Assembly (NCBI RefSeq): GCF_000024105.1
Contig: NC_013171.1
Location: 1,670,501 to 1,734,500 of the forward strand
Reading direction: 5' to 3'
Length of the DNA stretch: 64,000 nucleotides
Origin: Anaerococcus prevotii DSM 20548
Lineage (GTDB): Bacteria > Bacillota > Clostridia > Tissierellales > Peptoniphilaceae
The notes below the pieces were generated by a model. The model saw nothing but the letters and a program-made list of their open reading frames with translations. It searched no databases and was not told the DNA's origin. This document shows positions 8,035 to 16,888 of this stretch, one piece after another; within the stretch, counting starts at the first letter, position 1, and each line of letters begins with the position of its first letter. Position numbers and translations under genes: made by a program.

Positions 8035-9990
8035 TTATCTCTTTATTTTCCTATAGGCAAAAGCTGAAGAAAGTGCGAGTCCAATTAAGGGTATTAATCC
8101 ATCTACACCTGTTTTAGGATTAAAGCTTTCAACAAGCTTTGCTTCCTTGCTAGTATTTTCTAAAGTATCATAATCATATTTTTTATCATCAATACTACTA
8201 GCTTCTTCGCTTGTATTTTGGTACTTATCTTTAATAATCTGATTTGTATTTTTTATAGCTATATAATCATTAAGTCGAGCTTCATCAAGAAAGCCTTCCT
8301 TATCTTTTAGCATCCTTTCTTGTCCAATCGCCAATTCATTTGCTAGAGCCATAACTAGCTCTTTTGAATTATCTTGAAGAGATTTATAAATTAAAGTACT
8401 AACCGCACCATAACCTCCACTCTTAGAAGCGTCAGCATAAAAATAATTAGGATTTTCTTTATTATCTAATACATAACCATTCTTTTTATTTGTTAATAAG
8501 ACGAAGGTCATTCTCTCCAATGGATCGATAACTGTAAGGCTGCCTGTCCAGCCGGTATGGCCAATTGTATTCGAACTTGCTAGGTTAGAAAATGCCCAAG
8601 CATATCTACCATCAGCCATTCTTCTCCAACCTAATCCGTAAGATGGATTAACTTCACTTGCTTTTATAAATTCATCTTGAGTTTTTTTATCCCAAAATCT
8701 AATATTTTTATATCTACCTTCATTTAGCATAATATTTGCAAGTTTTGCTAATTCTCGTGAATTTGAAAACAATCCTGCATGACCACTTACTCCACCCATA
8801 GCATAATAAGCTTTCTCATCATGAACCTCACCTTGGATGGTATCCTTTCTGATATTTTTGAAATCAACTGCACCATCTCTTGTATTACCATTTAGTTCGG
8901 TAGCAGCTATCTGATTTTTATCAAAACCATTTTCTAAAGGATTAAATGTTGTATATCTAAGATTTAATGGCTTAGCAAAGTTTTCATCAAAGTATTTATC
9001 CAATCTTTGTCCCGTAACTTTTTCTACTATAAATCCAAGAAGCATATAATCTACATCTGAATATACTGATTTTGATCCAGGCTCGTATGAAAGAGGTGTT
9101 CTCATTACCATATCCAATGTTTTTTCCCTATGTTGTGAAAACAAATCATTAACTCCATTGATATTGCCATCATCTTTGTCGTAATTGTTATTGTGGTATT
9201 GAGGATCAGCAGGAAATCCAGCTTGATGTCTGAGTATATCCCTAATAGTCATTTCATTTTTACCCTTTATAGGACTTTTTTCGTCATCCTTAAATTCTGG
9301 AAAATACTTAGACACTTTATCATCAATATTGATTTTTCCTTCATAAACCAACTTTTGTAAGCTATAATTTGTCGCATACATTTTTGTATTGCTTGCAAGA
9401 TCAAATAATGTATTCTCATCGACTTTAACCCTATCCTCAAAAGGAATAGATTCTCCATTTTTTTCGAAATTATTTACATAACCAAATTGATAGTCATATA
9501 TATCTTCATTGTCTCTAATTACACTAATCTGGCCTCCAGAAAAATTCTCCTTTACTTCTTCTTCAAGTAGTGTTTCCATCAAATTAGTTACTTTTTCATC
9601 CAATTTGTTATCGATGTTAGTAAATCCTTTTTCTTCCTTTCCAGATTTAATCTTTACATCGACTTTTTCTTTAACATTTAAAATATCTACAGAATTTTTT
9701 CCTTCTTGAATAAGCTTTCTAGCCTCATCATCAGACTCTACAGCCTTACCATTTACAAAAACATCTGCCTTATCATAGTCACTAACAGTAATCTGATCTG
9801 AAATATTATCATCGTAATAAAATTTATGAGATGAGTTAGTCAAAATAGAATCATCATATTCTTCAATGCTTGTTGGAAAACTATAATCATATTCAATTAC
9901 ATCATCACTGCTATATTTTTTACTATCGGCATTTGCATTAAATGGGATTAAGAAGGTAAAGGCTGCTATAAGCAATATTTTTTTATTCAT
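8035..9990 (-). CDS. pbp4b: PBP4b/YfeW-like serine hydrolase, secreted and probably wall-anchored
   Basis: A 651-residue class C beta-lactamase-fold hydrolase starts with a signal peptide ending near ANA (residues 20-22). A region of unknown function (about 25-145) precedes the catalytic domain. The nucleophile motif is SNTK in LFDLASNTKMYAT, then YSDVDY and a GHTGWTG triad element. In E. coli the homologue yfeW (PBP4b) sits beside murQ and murP; in Bacillus subtilis the related AmiE amidase sits in the murQ cluster. A role in trimming peptides from muropeptides outside the cell before MurP uptake is therefore plausible. The C-terminus has NPKTG, a hydrophobic helix and a basic tail, a variant sortase signal. 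It lies nine bases downstream of murR. Confidence 0.85.
   Translation of the reverse strand: MNKKILLIAAFTFLIPFNANADSKKYSSDDVIEYDYSFPTSIEEYDDSILTNSSHKFYYDDNISDQITVSDYDKADVFVNGKAVESDDEARKLIQEGKNSVDILNVKEKVDVKIKSGKEEKGFTNIDNKLDEKVTNLMETLLEEEVKENFSGGQISVIRDNEDIYDYQFGYVNNFEKNGESIPFEDRVKVDENTLFDLASNTKMYATNYSLQKLVYEGKINIDDKVSKYFPEFKDDEKSPIKGKNEMTIRDILRHQAGFPADPQYHNNNYDKDDGNINGVNDLFSQHREKTLDMVMRTPLSYEPGSKSVYSDVDYMLLGFIVEKVTGQRLDKYFDENFAKPLNLRYTTFNPLENGFDKNQIAATELNGNTRDGAVDFKNIRKDTIQGEVHDEKAYYAMGGVSGHAGLFSNSRELAKLANIMLNEGRYKNIRFWDKKTQDEFIKASEVNPSYGLGWRRMADGRYAWAFSNLASSNTIGHTGWTGSLTVIDPLERMTFVLLTNKKNGYVLDNKENPNYFYADASKSGGYGAVSTLIYKSLQDNSKELVMALANELAIGQERMLKDKEGFLDEARLNDYIAIKNTNQIIKDKYQNTSEEASSIDDKKYDYDTLENTSKEAKLVESFNPKTGVDGLIPLIGLALSSAFAYRKIKR
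8038..8121 (-). other. Candidate sortase signal (NPKTG variant) at the C-terminus of the PBP4b-like protein
   Basis: The last 28 residues comprise NPKTGVDG, a hydrophobic stretch of about 15 residues and the basic tail YRKIKR. This is the three-part layout of an LPXTG sorting signal with N in the first position. A plain C-terminal membrane anchor is the alternative. Confidence 0.6.
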
Positions 9991-9999
9991 AAAAAACTC

Positions 10000-10839
10000 C
10001 TATTTTAATTTATCAGTTAGTTCTTTAGAAACCATAAGATTTTTTACCACTTCGTCCATATTTTTTGATATATAGCCATAGAATAAGATATCTGTTATTA
10101 TTTGCGAAGCAAATCTAGATGAAATTGCACCGTACCTCATCTTTTTTTCAATTTCAGGGATAGGTATTAGGATATCTGACATATTAGCGAGTTTTCCTCG
10201 ACCAGCTTTTGTAATACTTATTAGTTTTGCACCAATCGTTTTAGCATATTCTGCAGCTATCAATACTTCTTTTGAAAGAGCAGTGTAAGTAATACAAATT
10301 AATAGGTCGTCTTCCTTGATATTTGTCAGTAAACTTAAATTTGTATGGGCATCTGTCTCATAAAAGGCCTTCTTGCCTGATCTTTGAAGCTTATAGAGAA
10401 AATCCTCACATACTAGTCCTGAAGATCCAATCCCAGCTAGATAGACGAAGTTAGCATATACAATATTATCAATTGCCTTTGAGATTTGATCTTCATCTAT
10501 TAGAGCGTAGGTCTTTTCTATTGATGATATTACATTGATTTTGCTTTTTTCTATTATATCTCCTACCTTATCATCCGCCGAAATCACTTCTGACTTAAGG
10601 TTTATTTCATCATTTTCTAGGCTTTTTGCTATATCTAGCTTAAGCGAGGTGTATCCCTTATATCCTATTTTTTGAACAAATCTTATTATGGCTGATTGTG
10701 ACGTTCCAGTTAAATCCGCGAGTTTTTGAGAGTTAATCTTTATTACCTCTCCGGGTTTATCAAGAATATATTTTGCAATTTTCGTATCAGAAGGTGTAAA
10801 ATCTTCTGATCTTTCTTTAATTTTTATTGTGTAAGTCAT
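10000..10839 (-). CDS. murR: RpiR-family regulator of MurNAc use (MurR-like)
   Basis: The 279-residue regulator has an N-terminal helix-turn-helix domain (residues 1-75; recognition region TGTSQSAIIRFVQKIGYKGY). A SIS phosphosugar-binding domain follows at about 120-255 (YLAGIGSSGLVCEDF, LLICITYTALSKEVL). MurR proteins repress mur genes and are relieved by MurNAc-6-phosphate. Here the gene heads the operon, nine bases ahead of the hydrolase gene, and its own promoter carries a perfect palindrome that could be its operator. The family assignment is firm; the ligand is inferred from the operon. Confidence 0.85.
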   Translation of the reverse strand: MTYTIKIKERSEDFTPSDTKIAKYILDKPGEVIKINSQKLADLTGTSQSAIIRFVQKIGYKGYTSLKLDIAKSLENDEINLKSEVISADDKVGDIIEKSKINVISSIEKTYALIDEDQISKAIDNIVYANFVYLAGIGSSGLVCEDFLYKLQRSGKKAFYETDAHTNLSLLTNIKEDDLLICITYTALSKEVLIAAEYAKTIGAKLISITKAGRGKLANMSDILIPIPEIEKKMRYGAISSRFASQIITDILFYGYISKNMDEVVKNLMVSKELTDKLK

Positions 10840-10854
10840 ATAGACTCCTAACGT

Positions 10855-10866
10855 GAAAAGCTTTTC
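10855..10866. promoter_or_regulatory. Candidate MurR operator palindrome
   Basis: GAAAAGCTTTTC is a perfect 12-bp palindrome. It lies between the -10 box and the murR ribosome binding site, at about +2 to +13, where a bound repressor would block transcription. The assignment is inference. Confidence 0.4.
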
Positions 10867-10874
10867 TTAGTTTA

Positions 10875-10902
10875 ATTATAGCATAATAAATATTTATTTC
10901 AA
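10875..10902 (-). promoter_or_regulatory. Sigma-A promoter of the MurNAc operon
   Basis: On the minus strand TTGAAA (10897-10902) and a perfect TATAAT (10875-10880) are spaced by 16 bases, about 36 bases upstream of the murR ATG. Confidence 0.75.
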
Positions 10903-10926
10903 TCTTTTTTTCAAAACATTAAATAA

Positions 10927-11568
10927 TTATTTCAAGTAATCTATGACCTCTCTTAAGCTGCTAGCTTCCCTATCAGCTTCAAAGTACTTATCAAAACTTG
11001 AATCATGGATTATAAGATAGTCCATATTAGATTTCCTACAAGCGAGATACCCGTTATAAGAATCTTCTAAGATTAAAGCTTCTTTATCCCTTATATTAAA
11101 GTGTTTCTTAGCTTTGATAAAGATTTCAGGATCAGGTTTACTTCTTTCTACCTCATCTCCTGAGATTATATAGTCAAAGAAATCCCTTATCTCTTCTTTT
11201 TCTAAGAGAAATTCTATCTTTTCCCTATCACTTGATGAGGCTAGGGCGCATTTAATATTGTGTTCTTTTGCGTAATATAATAATTCCTCTAGTCCTTCTT
11301 TTTTGAGGGAGTTTGTGTATCTTTTAAAGTAATTCTTTCTAAAGCTTTCTAACTCTTCTCTTAACTTAACTACCTTTTCTTTAGATCCCAAGATTTTAAA
11401 TAGTTCATCTCTAATTAATTCCTCGTTCTTCCCTGTAAATCTCATCCTTAGGTCTTCGTTAAAAGTAAAGCCGTATTTGTGAGCGACTTCAAACCAAGAC
11501 CTATAATACATAAGCTCCGTATCAAACATAAGTCCATCCATATCGAATATTAATAGTTTGTATTTCAT
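10927..11568 (-). CDS. HAD-superfamily hydrolase, beta-phosphoglucomutase/phosphatase-like
   Basis: This 213-residue cytoplasmic HAD enzyme contains all four HAD motifs. They are FDMDGLMFDTE (nucleophile Asp and general acid Asp), ALASSSDR (motif II Ser), a Lys in GDEVERSKPDPEIF (motif III), and LILEDSYNG (motif IV acidic residue). An alpha-helical cap lies between residues 15 and 80, as in the subfamily of beta-phosphoglucomutases and small sugar-phosphate phosphatases. The substrate cannot be assigned. It sits alone between the ribosomal terminator and the mur promoter, on the same strand as both. Confidence 0.85.
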   Translation of the reverse strand: MKYKLLIFDMDGLMFDTELMYYRSWFEVAHKYGFTFNEDLRMRFTGKNEELIRDELFKILGSKEKVVKLREELESFRKNYFKRYTNSLKKEGLEELLYYAKEHNIKCALASSSDREKIEFLLEKEEIRDFFDYIISGDEVERSKPDPEIFIKAKKHFNIRDKEALILEDSYNGYLACRKSNMDYLIIHDSSFDKYFEADREASSLREVIDYLK

Positions 11569-11604
11569 ATCTTCTCCTTAAATCAGGCTTATCCAAAAAT
11601 AGGC

Positions 11605-11638
11605 GAAAAAAAAGCACCTTCAATCTCTCAAAGATGCT
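11605..11638 (-). terminator. Terminator of the S10-spc-alpha ribosomal cluster
   Basis: On the minus strand AGCATCTTT pairs with GAAGGTGCT (9 bp with G-U pairs, 11613-11638) and is followed by eight T. It lies just downstream of rplQ. Confidence 0.8.
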
Positions 11639-11670
11639 AGAAGTTATTTTATACTTATCTCAAAGTTTTA

Positions 11671-12012
11671 TTATACTAATTCAAGAATAGCACGTTCAGA
11701 TCCGTCGCCTCTTCTTGGTCCTAGTTTTAGTACTCTTGTGTATCCACCGTTTCTATCTTCATAATTTGGTGCGATTTCGTTAAATAATTTTTGAACAGTT
11801 TCTGCCTTATACAAATAAGCTGCTGCTTGTCTTCTTGTGTGAAGTGTATTCTTCTTTCCTAGTGTAATCATTTTATCAGCCATTTTTTGTGCTTCTTTAG
11901 CTCTAGTTACAGTAGTTTCGATTCTACCATTTTCTAATAGTGATTGCACAAGGTTTCTAAGCATAGCATTTCTGTGGTCAGTTCTTCTGCCAAGTTTTCT
12001 TTTATCGGCCAT
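11671..12012 (-). CDS. rplQ: 50S ribosomal protein L17
   Basis: L17 is a large-subunit protein near the exit tunnel. The 113-residue sequence starts [20 protein letters not shown] and ends with the expected [21 protein letters not shown]. It is the final gene of the ribosomal supercluster, follows rpoA by nine bases as in most Firmicutes, and is followed by a strong terminator. Confidence 0.98.
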   Translation of the reverse strand: MADKRKLGRRTDHRNAMLRNLVQSLLENGRIETTVTRAKEAQKMADKMITLGKKNTLHTRRQAAAYLYKAETVQKLFNEIAPNYEDRNGGYTRVLKLGPRRGDGSERAILELV

Positions 12013-12021
12013 ACTTACCTC

Positions 12022-12978
12022 CTATTCATCTTTTAAGCTTAGACCTAACTCGTCTAGCTTTTCTATTACTTCTGTGAGTGACTTTTTACCGAAGTTCTTG
12101 ATTGTTTTTAGCTCAGATTCGCTAACCTTGATTATATCGCCAACTCTGTCGAAGCCTGCTCTTTTTAGACAATTAAATGATCTTAGACTTAGGTCTAATT
12201 CTTCTATTGTCATTGCCAAATCTTCTGAAAGACTATCTTCTTCTTCTACTTCTTCTATTTCTTCTTCTTCCACTTCAGGTGGGAATTGTTGGTTAGGCAA
12301 TTCGTTGAAGAAAGAGAAGTTTTCTATTAAGATTGATGATCCTTCTGCAAGGGCTTCTTGTGGTGTAATAGTTCCATTTGTCCAAACTTCCATAACGAGT
12401 TTGTCATAGTCGGTTGATTCGCCTACTCTTGTATTTTCTACAGTAAAGTTTACTTTCTCAACTGGAGTAAATGATGAATCAATTGCGATTGCACCGATTG
12501 GGTCGCTTTCTTTCTTGTTATCATCAGATACCCTATAACCCTTACCATCTGTAACATCCATCGCTATAAATAGTCTTGACTTCTCGTTAACTGTTGCGAT
12601 GTAGTGGTCAGGATTTGCTATATCTACGGAACTATCTGCTTTGATATCTTTTGCTGTTACAATCTTTGGTCCTTCAATGTCTAAAAACAATGTTACATCT
12701 TCATCTACATGTTTTGTAACGTCTAGACCCTTAATGTTTAGAACTATTTCAGGAACATCTTCTACTACTCCATCTATAGTGGAGAATTCGTGAAGCACTC
12801 CTTCTATAAGTATTTTTGAGACGCTAGAACCAGGTAAGGATGATAAAAGCACCCTTCTCATACTGTTTCCAATGGTTGTACCATATCCTCGCTCAAGTGG
12901 ATATAGGGCGAATTTACCGTAATTTTCTTCTTCGTCTATATCCAATATCTGTATATTTGTATCTAATTTTTCGATCAT
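12022..12978 (-). CDS. rpoA: RNA polymerase alpha subunit
   Basis: The alpha dimer nucleates RNA polymerase assembly, and its C-terminal domain contacts UP elements and activators. The 318-residue protein has the N-terminal domain (residues 1-230, with YPLERGYGTTIGNSMRRVLLSS) and the C-terminal domain at about 250-318, with helix-hairpin-helix character (LKTIKNFGKKSLTEV). The linker between them is strikingly acidic, with runs of Glu between about 228 and 245. It lies between rpsD and rplQ, the standard alpha-operon order. Confidence 0.98.
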   Translation of the reverse strand: MIEKLDTNIQILDIDEEENYGKFALYPLERGYGTTIGNSMRRVLLSSLPGSSVSKILIEGVLHEFSTIDGVVEDVPEIVLNIKGLDVTKHVDEDVTLFLDIEGPKIVTAKDIKADSSVDIANPDHYIATVNEKSRLFIAMDVTDGKGYRVSDDNKKESDPIGAIAIDSSFTPVEKVNFTVENTRVGESTDYDKLVMEVWTNGTITPQEALAEGSSILIENFSFFNELPNQQFPPEVEEEEIEEVEEEDSLSEDLAMTIEELDLSLRSFNCLKRAGFDRVGDIIKVSESELKTIKNFGKKSLTEVIEKLDELGLSLKDE

Positions 12979-13009
12979 GGTAACTCCTTAGTTCTAACTT
13001 TATTTATGC

Positions 13010-13603
13010 CTACTTAGAGTAGAACTCTACGATCATACGTTCTTCAACTGGGATGTCGATATCTTCTCTTGTAGGGAATCTGTCTACAGTTACTTTTAGG
13101 TTTTCTAAATCACTTGATAACCATTCAACTACTCCAAATGTTGCATTTGTTTCTTTGATAGTTTTAAATAGTGTGTTTGATCTAGATTTTTCACGAACTT
13201 CGATTACATCGCCTTCAGATACCTTGTATGAAGGAATGTCAACTTGTTTACCATTAACTGTTAGGTGTCCGTGTGTTACGATTTGACGAGCTTCTCTTCT
13301 AGTTCTAGCAAGACCAGATCTAAATGCGATATTGTCTAGTCTTCTTTCGCAAAGGATTATAAGTTGTTCACCTGTTTGTCCCTTCATTTTAGAAGCGGCT
13401 TCGTAGTATCCTCTAAATTGTTTCTCACTAACTCCATAGATGAATTTAGCTTTTTGCTTTTCTCTTTGTTGCATTCCGTATTCGGAAAGTTTGCTTCTTC
13501 TATTTGGAAGAGCTCTTTTGCTTTCTCCTGTATATCCTAGGTATGCTGGAGAAATTCCTAAAGCTCTTGCTTTTTTGTATACTGGATCTTTTGATACTGC
13601 CAT
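13010..13603 (-). CDS. rpsD: 30S ribosomal protein S4, zinc-free form
   Basis: S4 is a primary 16S rRNA-binding protein and, in many bacteria, the autogenous regulator of the alpha operon. The 197-residue protein starts MAVSKDPVYKKARALGISP and has the S4 RNA-binding domain at about residues 89-150 (ERRLDNIAFRSGLARTRREA). The N-terminal region lacks the zinc-binding cysteines of the C+ form. It lies between rpsK and rpoA. Confidence 0.98.
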   Translation of the reverse strand: MAVSKDPVYKKARALGISPAYLGYTGESKRALPNRRSKLSEYGMQQREKQKAKFIYGVSEKQFRGYYEAASKMKGQTGEQLIILCERRLDNIAFRSGLARTRREARQIVTHGHLTVNGKQVDIPSYKVSEGDVIEVREKSRSNTLFKTIKETNATFGVVEWLSSDLENLKVTVDRFPTREDIDIPVEERMIVEFYSK

Positions 13604-13615
13604 AGTCTCTCCTTA

Positions 13616-14011
13616 CTAAACTCTTCTTCTTTTTGGAGGTCTACATCCATTGTGAGGAATTGGTGTTACGTCTTTGATCATTGTAACTTCAAGTCCTGCT
13701 GCTTGTAGACTTCTAATTGCTGATTCTCTTCCTGAACCAGGTCCTTTAACGTAAACTTCTACAGTTTTTAGTCCTTGATCGATAGCTTTCTTAGCTGCAA
13801 CATCTGCTGCTTCGCTTGCTGCAAATGGAGTAGATTTTCTGCTACCTCTAAATCCTAATTGTCCAGCAGATGCCCAAGATAGTGCATTACCTTGCATATC
13901 TGTAAGGGTCACCATTGTATTGTTAAATGTTGAGTTAATGTGAGCTTGGCCACGTTCAACATTTTTTTTGACTCTTCTTCTTCTAGAAGTAGTTTTCTTT
14001 TGTTTAGCCAT
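13616..14011 (-). CDS. rpsK: 30S ribosomal protein S11
   Basis: S11 sits on the platform of the small subunit near the mRNA exit. The 131-residue sequence includes [19 protein letters not shown] and ends in the typical [14 protein letters not shown]. It lies six bases from rpsM in the alpha operon. Confidence 0.98.
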   Translation of the reverse strand: MAKQKKTTSRRRRVKKNVERGQAHINSTFNNTMVTLTDMQGNALSWASAGQLGFRGSRKSTPFAASEAADVAAKKAIDQGLKTVEVYVKGPGSGRESAIRSLQAAGLEVTMIKDVTPIPHNGCRPPKRRRV

Positions 14012-14017
14012 TTCTTA

Positions 14018-14362
14018 TTAACCCCTTCTACCTTTTCTGGTTCTTGCATTGTTCTTTGTGTTTTGTCCTCTTACAGGAAGATTGTTTTTGTGTCTTAATC
14101 CTCTGTAGCTACCGATTTCTCTTAGAGATCTGATGTTCATAGAAACTTCTCTTCTTAAATCTCCTTCGATGTGGTAGTTGTTTAACTCTTCACGGATTTT
14201 ACCTAATTCTTCTTCTGTAAGATCTTTCATTTTTGTATCAGGATTGATTCCTGCATTCTTTAGTATTTCGTTTGCAGTTGAACGACCTATACCATATATA
14301 TAAGTTAGTCCAATTTCTGCTCTTTTTTCTCTAGGTAAATCTATACCAGCTATTCTTGGCAT
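14018..14362 (-). CDS. rpsM: 30S ribosomal protein S13
   Basis: S13 lies in the head of the small subunit and contacts the P-site tRNA and L5. The 114-residue protein begins [21 protein letters not shown] and ends in a basic [11 protein letters not shown] tail, slightly short of the usual 120 or so. It lies nine bases downstream of rpmJ. Confidence 0.98.
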   Translation of the reverse strand: MPRIAGIDLPREKRAEIGLTYIYGIGRSTANEILKNAGINPDTKMKDLTEEELGKIREELNNYHIEGDLRREVSMNIRSLREIGSYRGLRHKNNLPVRGQNTKNNARTRKGRRG

Positions 14363-14371
14363 TAGCCCCTC

Positions 14372-14485
14372 CTAACCTTGTCTTTGTTTATGTTTTGGAT
14401 TTTCGCAAATTACCATAACTTTACCGTTTCTTTTGATAATTTTGCATTTATCACACATTTTTTTAACTGATGCTCTAACTTTCAT
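14372..14485 (-). CDS. rpmJ: 50S ribosomal protein L36
   Basis: This 37-residue protein reads [14 protein letters not shown] and so on to KHKQRQG. It is the zinc-binding form, with Cys11, Cys14, Cys27 and His32 as ligands. An AGGAG stands before the ATG at 14485 and the TAG stop is at 14372-14374. It lies in the expected slot between infA and rpsM. Confidence 0.97.
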   Translation of the reverse strand: MKVRASVKKMCDKCKIIKRNGKVMVICENPKHKQRQG

Positions 14486-14583
14486 TTTGACTCCTCATCT
14501 TCCGATTATTCTTAATGAATGGGTAGTGCTTGAAGTGTTGGATTTTGCTGAAAATCTTTTTAATTAATCCCTAAACTATGGGA

Positions 14584-14802
14584 CTACTTCTTCCTCCAAG
14601 TTATTCTACCTTGGCTTAGATCATATGGAGATAGTTCTACTGTTACTCTATCTCCTTCTAGTATTCTAATGCTGTTCATACGAAGCTTTCCAGAAATGTG
14701 GGCTTGGATTTCGTGTCCGTTTTCAAGCTCAACTTTAAATATTGCATTTGGTAGTGCTTCTGTAACAACTCCTGTAACTTCTATAGCATCTTTTTTTGAC
14801 AT
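14584..14802 (-). CDS. infA: Translation initiation factor IF-1
   Basis: IF-1 binds the A site of the 30S subunit during initiation. The 72-residue OB-fold protein has the standard sequence: [20 protein letters not shown], then [23 protein letters not shown], ending GRITWRKK. A very strong AAAGGAGG precedes the ATG. It follows adk after 133 bases in which the usual map gene is missing. Confidence 0.98.
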   Translation of the reverse strand: MSKKDAIEVTGVVTEALPNAIFKVELENGHEIQAHISGKLRMNSIRILEGDRVTVELSPYDLSQGRITWRKK

Positions 14803-14935
14803 CGATAGAACCTCCTTTTCTTGTCCTCATGTCTATTGAACGCCATTTCAAATTGTCTTATATCAATAAGACATTTAACAACTAATTTATCGAAGATCCT
14901 ATCACTTCGTTTTTTCTTGTTAGCATAAATTAGAA
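14803..14935 (-). other. adk-infA gap with a small hairpin; map gene absent
   Basis: This 133-base gap occupies the position where most Firmicutes carry map (methionine aminopeptidase). I see no coding remnant. It holds a perfect 7-bp hairpin, GTCTTAT (14855-14861) and ATAAGAC (14866-14872), with a four-base loop and no following T-run, so it is not a terminator. Confidence 0.5.
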
Positions 14936-15592
14936 TTATTCTCCTAATTTATTCAAAAATTCTTCAAAGACTTTATCTGGAGAATTTGTGCCATCAATAC
15001 TAAATAATATACCTTTTTCCTTGAAGTAATCAATTAGTACGGCTGTGTGCTCCTTGTAAACATCAATTCTGTTTTTAACTGTTTCTTCCTTATCGTCATC
15101 TCTTTGGATAAGTTCCTCTCCACATCTATCACATATTCCTTCTTTTGTTGGAGGATTGTTCTTTACGTGGTAGGTTGCTCCACAATTGGTGCACACTCTT
15201 CTGCCAGCAATTCTTTCTATTAGAACTTCTTCTGCTACATCAAAATATACGACATGATCTATTTTTTGATCTCTTTCTTCCATACCTTGATCTAGAGCCT
15301 TTGCTTGGTCAAGGTTTCTTGGAAATCCATCAAAAAGAATGATCTTTCCTTCTTTGCTTTCGTCTTTATGCTTATCGAAGGCATCCCATACTAGATCTAT
15401 TGTTAGTTCATCTGGTACGAGATCTCCTCTATCCATGTAGGATTTCGCTTTGACTCCGAGTTCAGTTTTGTTGGAGATATTATATCTAAATATATCTCCA
15501 GTAGCAATCTGAACTGCGTCTTTTTTCTCTATGATCTTATTTGCTAATGTACCCTTACCAGCTCCTGGAGGGCCTAATAAAATAATATTCAT
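14936..15592 (-). CDS. adk: Adenylate kinase, zinc-containing long form
   Basis: Adk interconverts ATP plus AMP with two ADP. The 218-residue protein has the P-loop GPPGAGKGT (residues 7-15), the AMP-binding GDIFRYNI region and FDGFPRNLDQA. Its LID domain carries two CxxC pairs (CTNC and CDRC), showing the zinc-binding Gram-positive form. It follows secY by three bases in the spc operon. Confidence 0.98.
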   Translation of the reverse strand: MNIILLGPPGAGKGTLANKIIEKKDAVQIATGDIFRYNISNKTELGVKAKSYMDRGDLVPDELTIDLVWDAFDKHKDESKEGKIILFDGFPRNLDQAKALDQGMEERDQKIDHVVYFDVAEEVLIERIAGRRVCTNCGATYHVKNNPPTKEGICDRCGEELIQRDDDKEETVKNRIDVYKEHTAVLIDYFKEKGILFSIDGTNSPDKVFEEFLNKLGE

Positions 15593-15595
15593 CTC

Positions 15596-16870
15596 TTACC
15601 TGTTTAAAAAGCCTTTGTATTGTTTCATTGTCATCATTGCTTCGATTTGTTTAACAGTTTCTATGATTACACCAACTACGATGATTACTGAAGAACCACC
15701 GAAGGATATTTGTAGACCTAAAACTCTTGATGCAATTGCTGGAACTATTGTTAGTAAGGCTAGGGCGATTGATCCTATAAATGTAATTCTTGTTGATACA
15801 TTTGCTAGGAAATCACTAGTTGGCTTACCAGGTCTAATTCCAGGTATGAAACCACCGTTTTGTTGTAGTTGTTTTGCATATTCCACAGTGTTAAATTGGA
15901 TTTGATTGTAGAAGTATGCGAATACTAGGATTAGTATAGTTTGGATTAGAAGATATACCGCAAATCCAAGTACTGAGTTTTGGAAGAAGTTCGCAACTGA
16001 GTTTTGTCCATTTCCACCAAATAATAATGATAGGGTTGATGGAATGGCAAGTACTGCTGATGCGAAGATGATTGGCATTACTCCACCCATGTTTACCTTA
16101 ACAGGAATGTGGGTTGATTGACCACCATACATCTTACGTCCTACTACTCTTTTGGCGTATTGGATTGGTACTTTTCTTTCACCCTCAGATATTTCAACTA
16201 CTGCAAGAACTATCAGTACAACGATAATAGCCATGATTATGATGGATACTATGCTAGTTGTATCATAGTGTAGTCCTTGTTTCCATCTAGCTATGGTTCT
16301 TGGGAAGGATGCTATAATACCCATAAAGATGATAAGACTTGTACCATTTCCAAGTCCCTTTTCTGTTATGGTCTCACCCATCCATGTTACAAACATAGTA
16401 CCACCGATTAGGACTATGTTCATCACAACTTTTTGGAAACCTGTTGCGCTTGAAAGTGCTGCTCCGTATAGACCATTTGTTATGGCTATAGCTTGGAATA
16501 TCGCTAGAGCAATTGTAACGTACCTTGTATATTTTTGGATTGTTTTTCTTCCTTGCTCACCTTCTCTTGATAACTCTTCAAGTCTTGGTATTACAACTGA
16601 AAGTAGCTGCATTACGATTGATGCGGTGATGTAAGGTTGTACTCCTAGAGCAAATATTGAAAGTGTGGAAAGTCCACCACCTGTCAACATGTTTAGGTAA
16701 TCTACAAGTGTTCCTTGGATATTGTTGTATGCATCTGCTAGCGCTTTTGTATCAATAAATGGTATTGGAATATTATTTCCTAGTCTATATACTACTAGCA
16801 TTAGAAGAGTGAAATAAAATCTTTTTCTTATTTCTTCTTCCTTTGCTGCTTTTTTAATTATATCTAGCAT
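15596..16870 (-). CDS. secY: Protein translocase subunit SecY
   Basis: SecY is the channel of the Sec translocon that exports unfolded proteins, including the two signal-peptide proteins of this window. The 424-residue protein has ten predicted membrane helices and typical elements, including NNIPIPFIDT near the N-terminus, GVQPYITASIVMQLL (plug region), TEKGLGNGTSLIIF and KQLQQNGGFIPGIRPG. It lies between rplO and adk. Confidence 0.98.
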   Translation of the reverse strand: MLDIIKKAAKEEEIRKRFYFTLLMLVVYRLGNNIPIPFIDTKALADAYNNIQGTLVDYLNMLTGGGLSTLSIFALGVQPYITASIVMQLLSVVIPRLEELSREGEQGRKTIQKYTRYVTIALAIFQAIAITNGLYGAALSSATGFQKVVMNIVLIGGTMFVTWMGETITEKGLGNGTSLIIFMGIIASFPRTIARWKQGLHYDTTSIVSIIIMAIIVVLIVLAVVEISEGERKVPIQYAKRVVGRKMYGGQSTHIPVKVNMGGVMPIIFASAVLAIPSTLSLLFGGNGQNSVANFFQNSVLGFAVYLLIQTILILVFAYFYNQIQFNTVEYAKQLQQNGGFIPGIRPGKPTSDFLANVSTRITFIGSIALALLTIVPAIASRVLGLQISFGGSSVIIVVGVIIETVKQIEAMMTMKQYKGFLNR

Positions 16871-16888
16871 TGCTCACCATGCTTTCTA

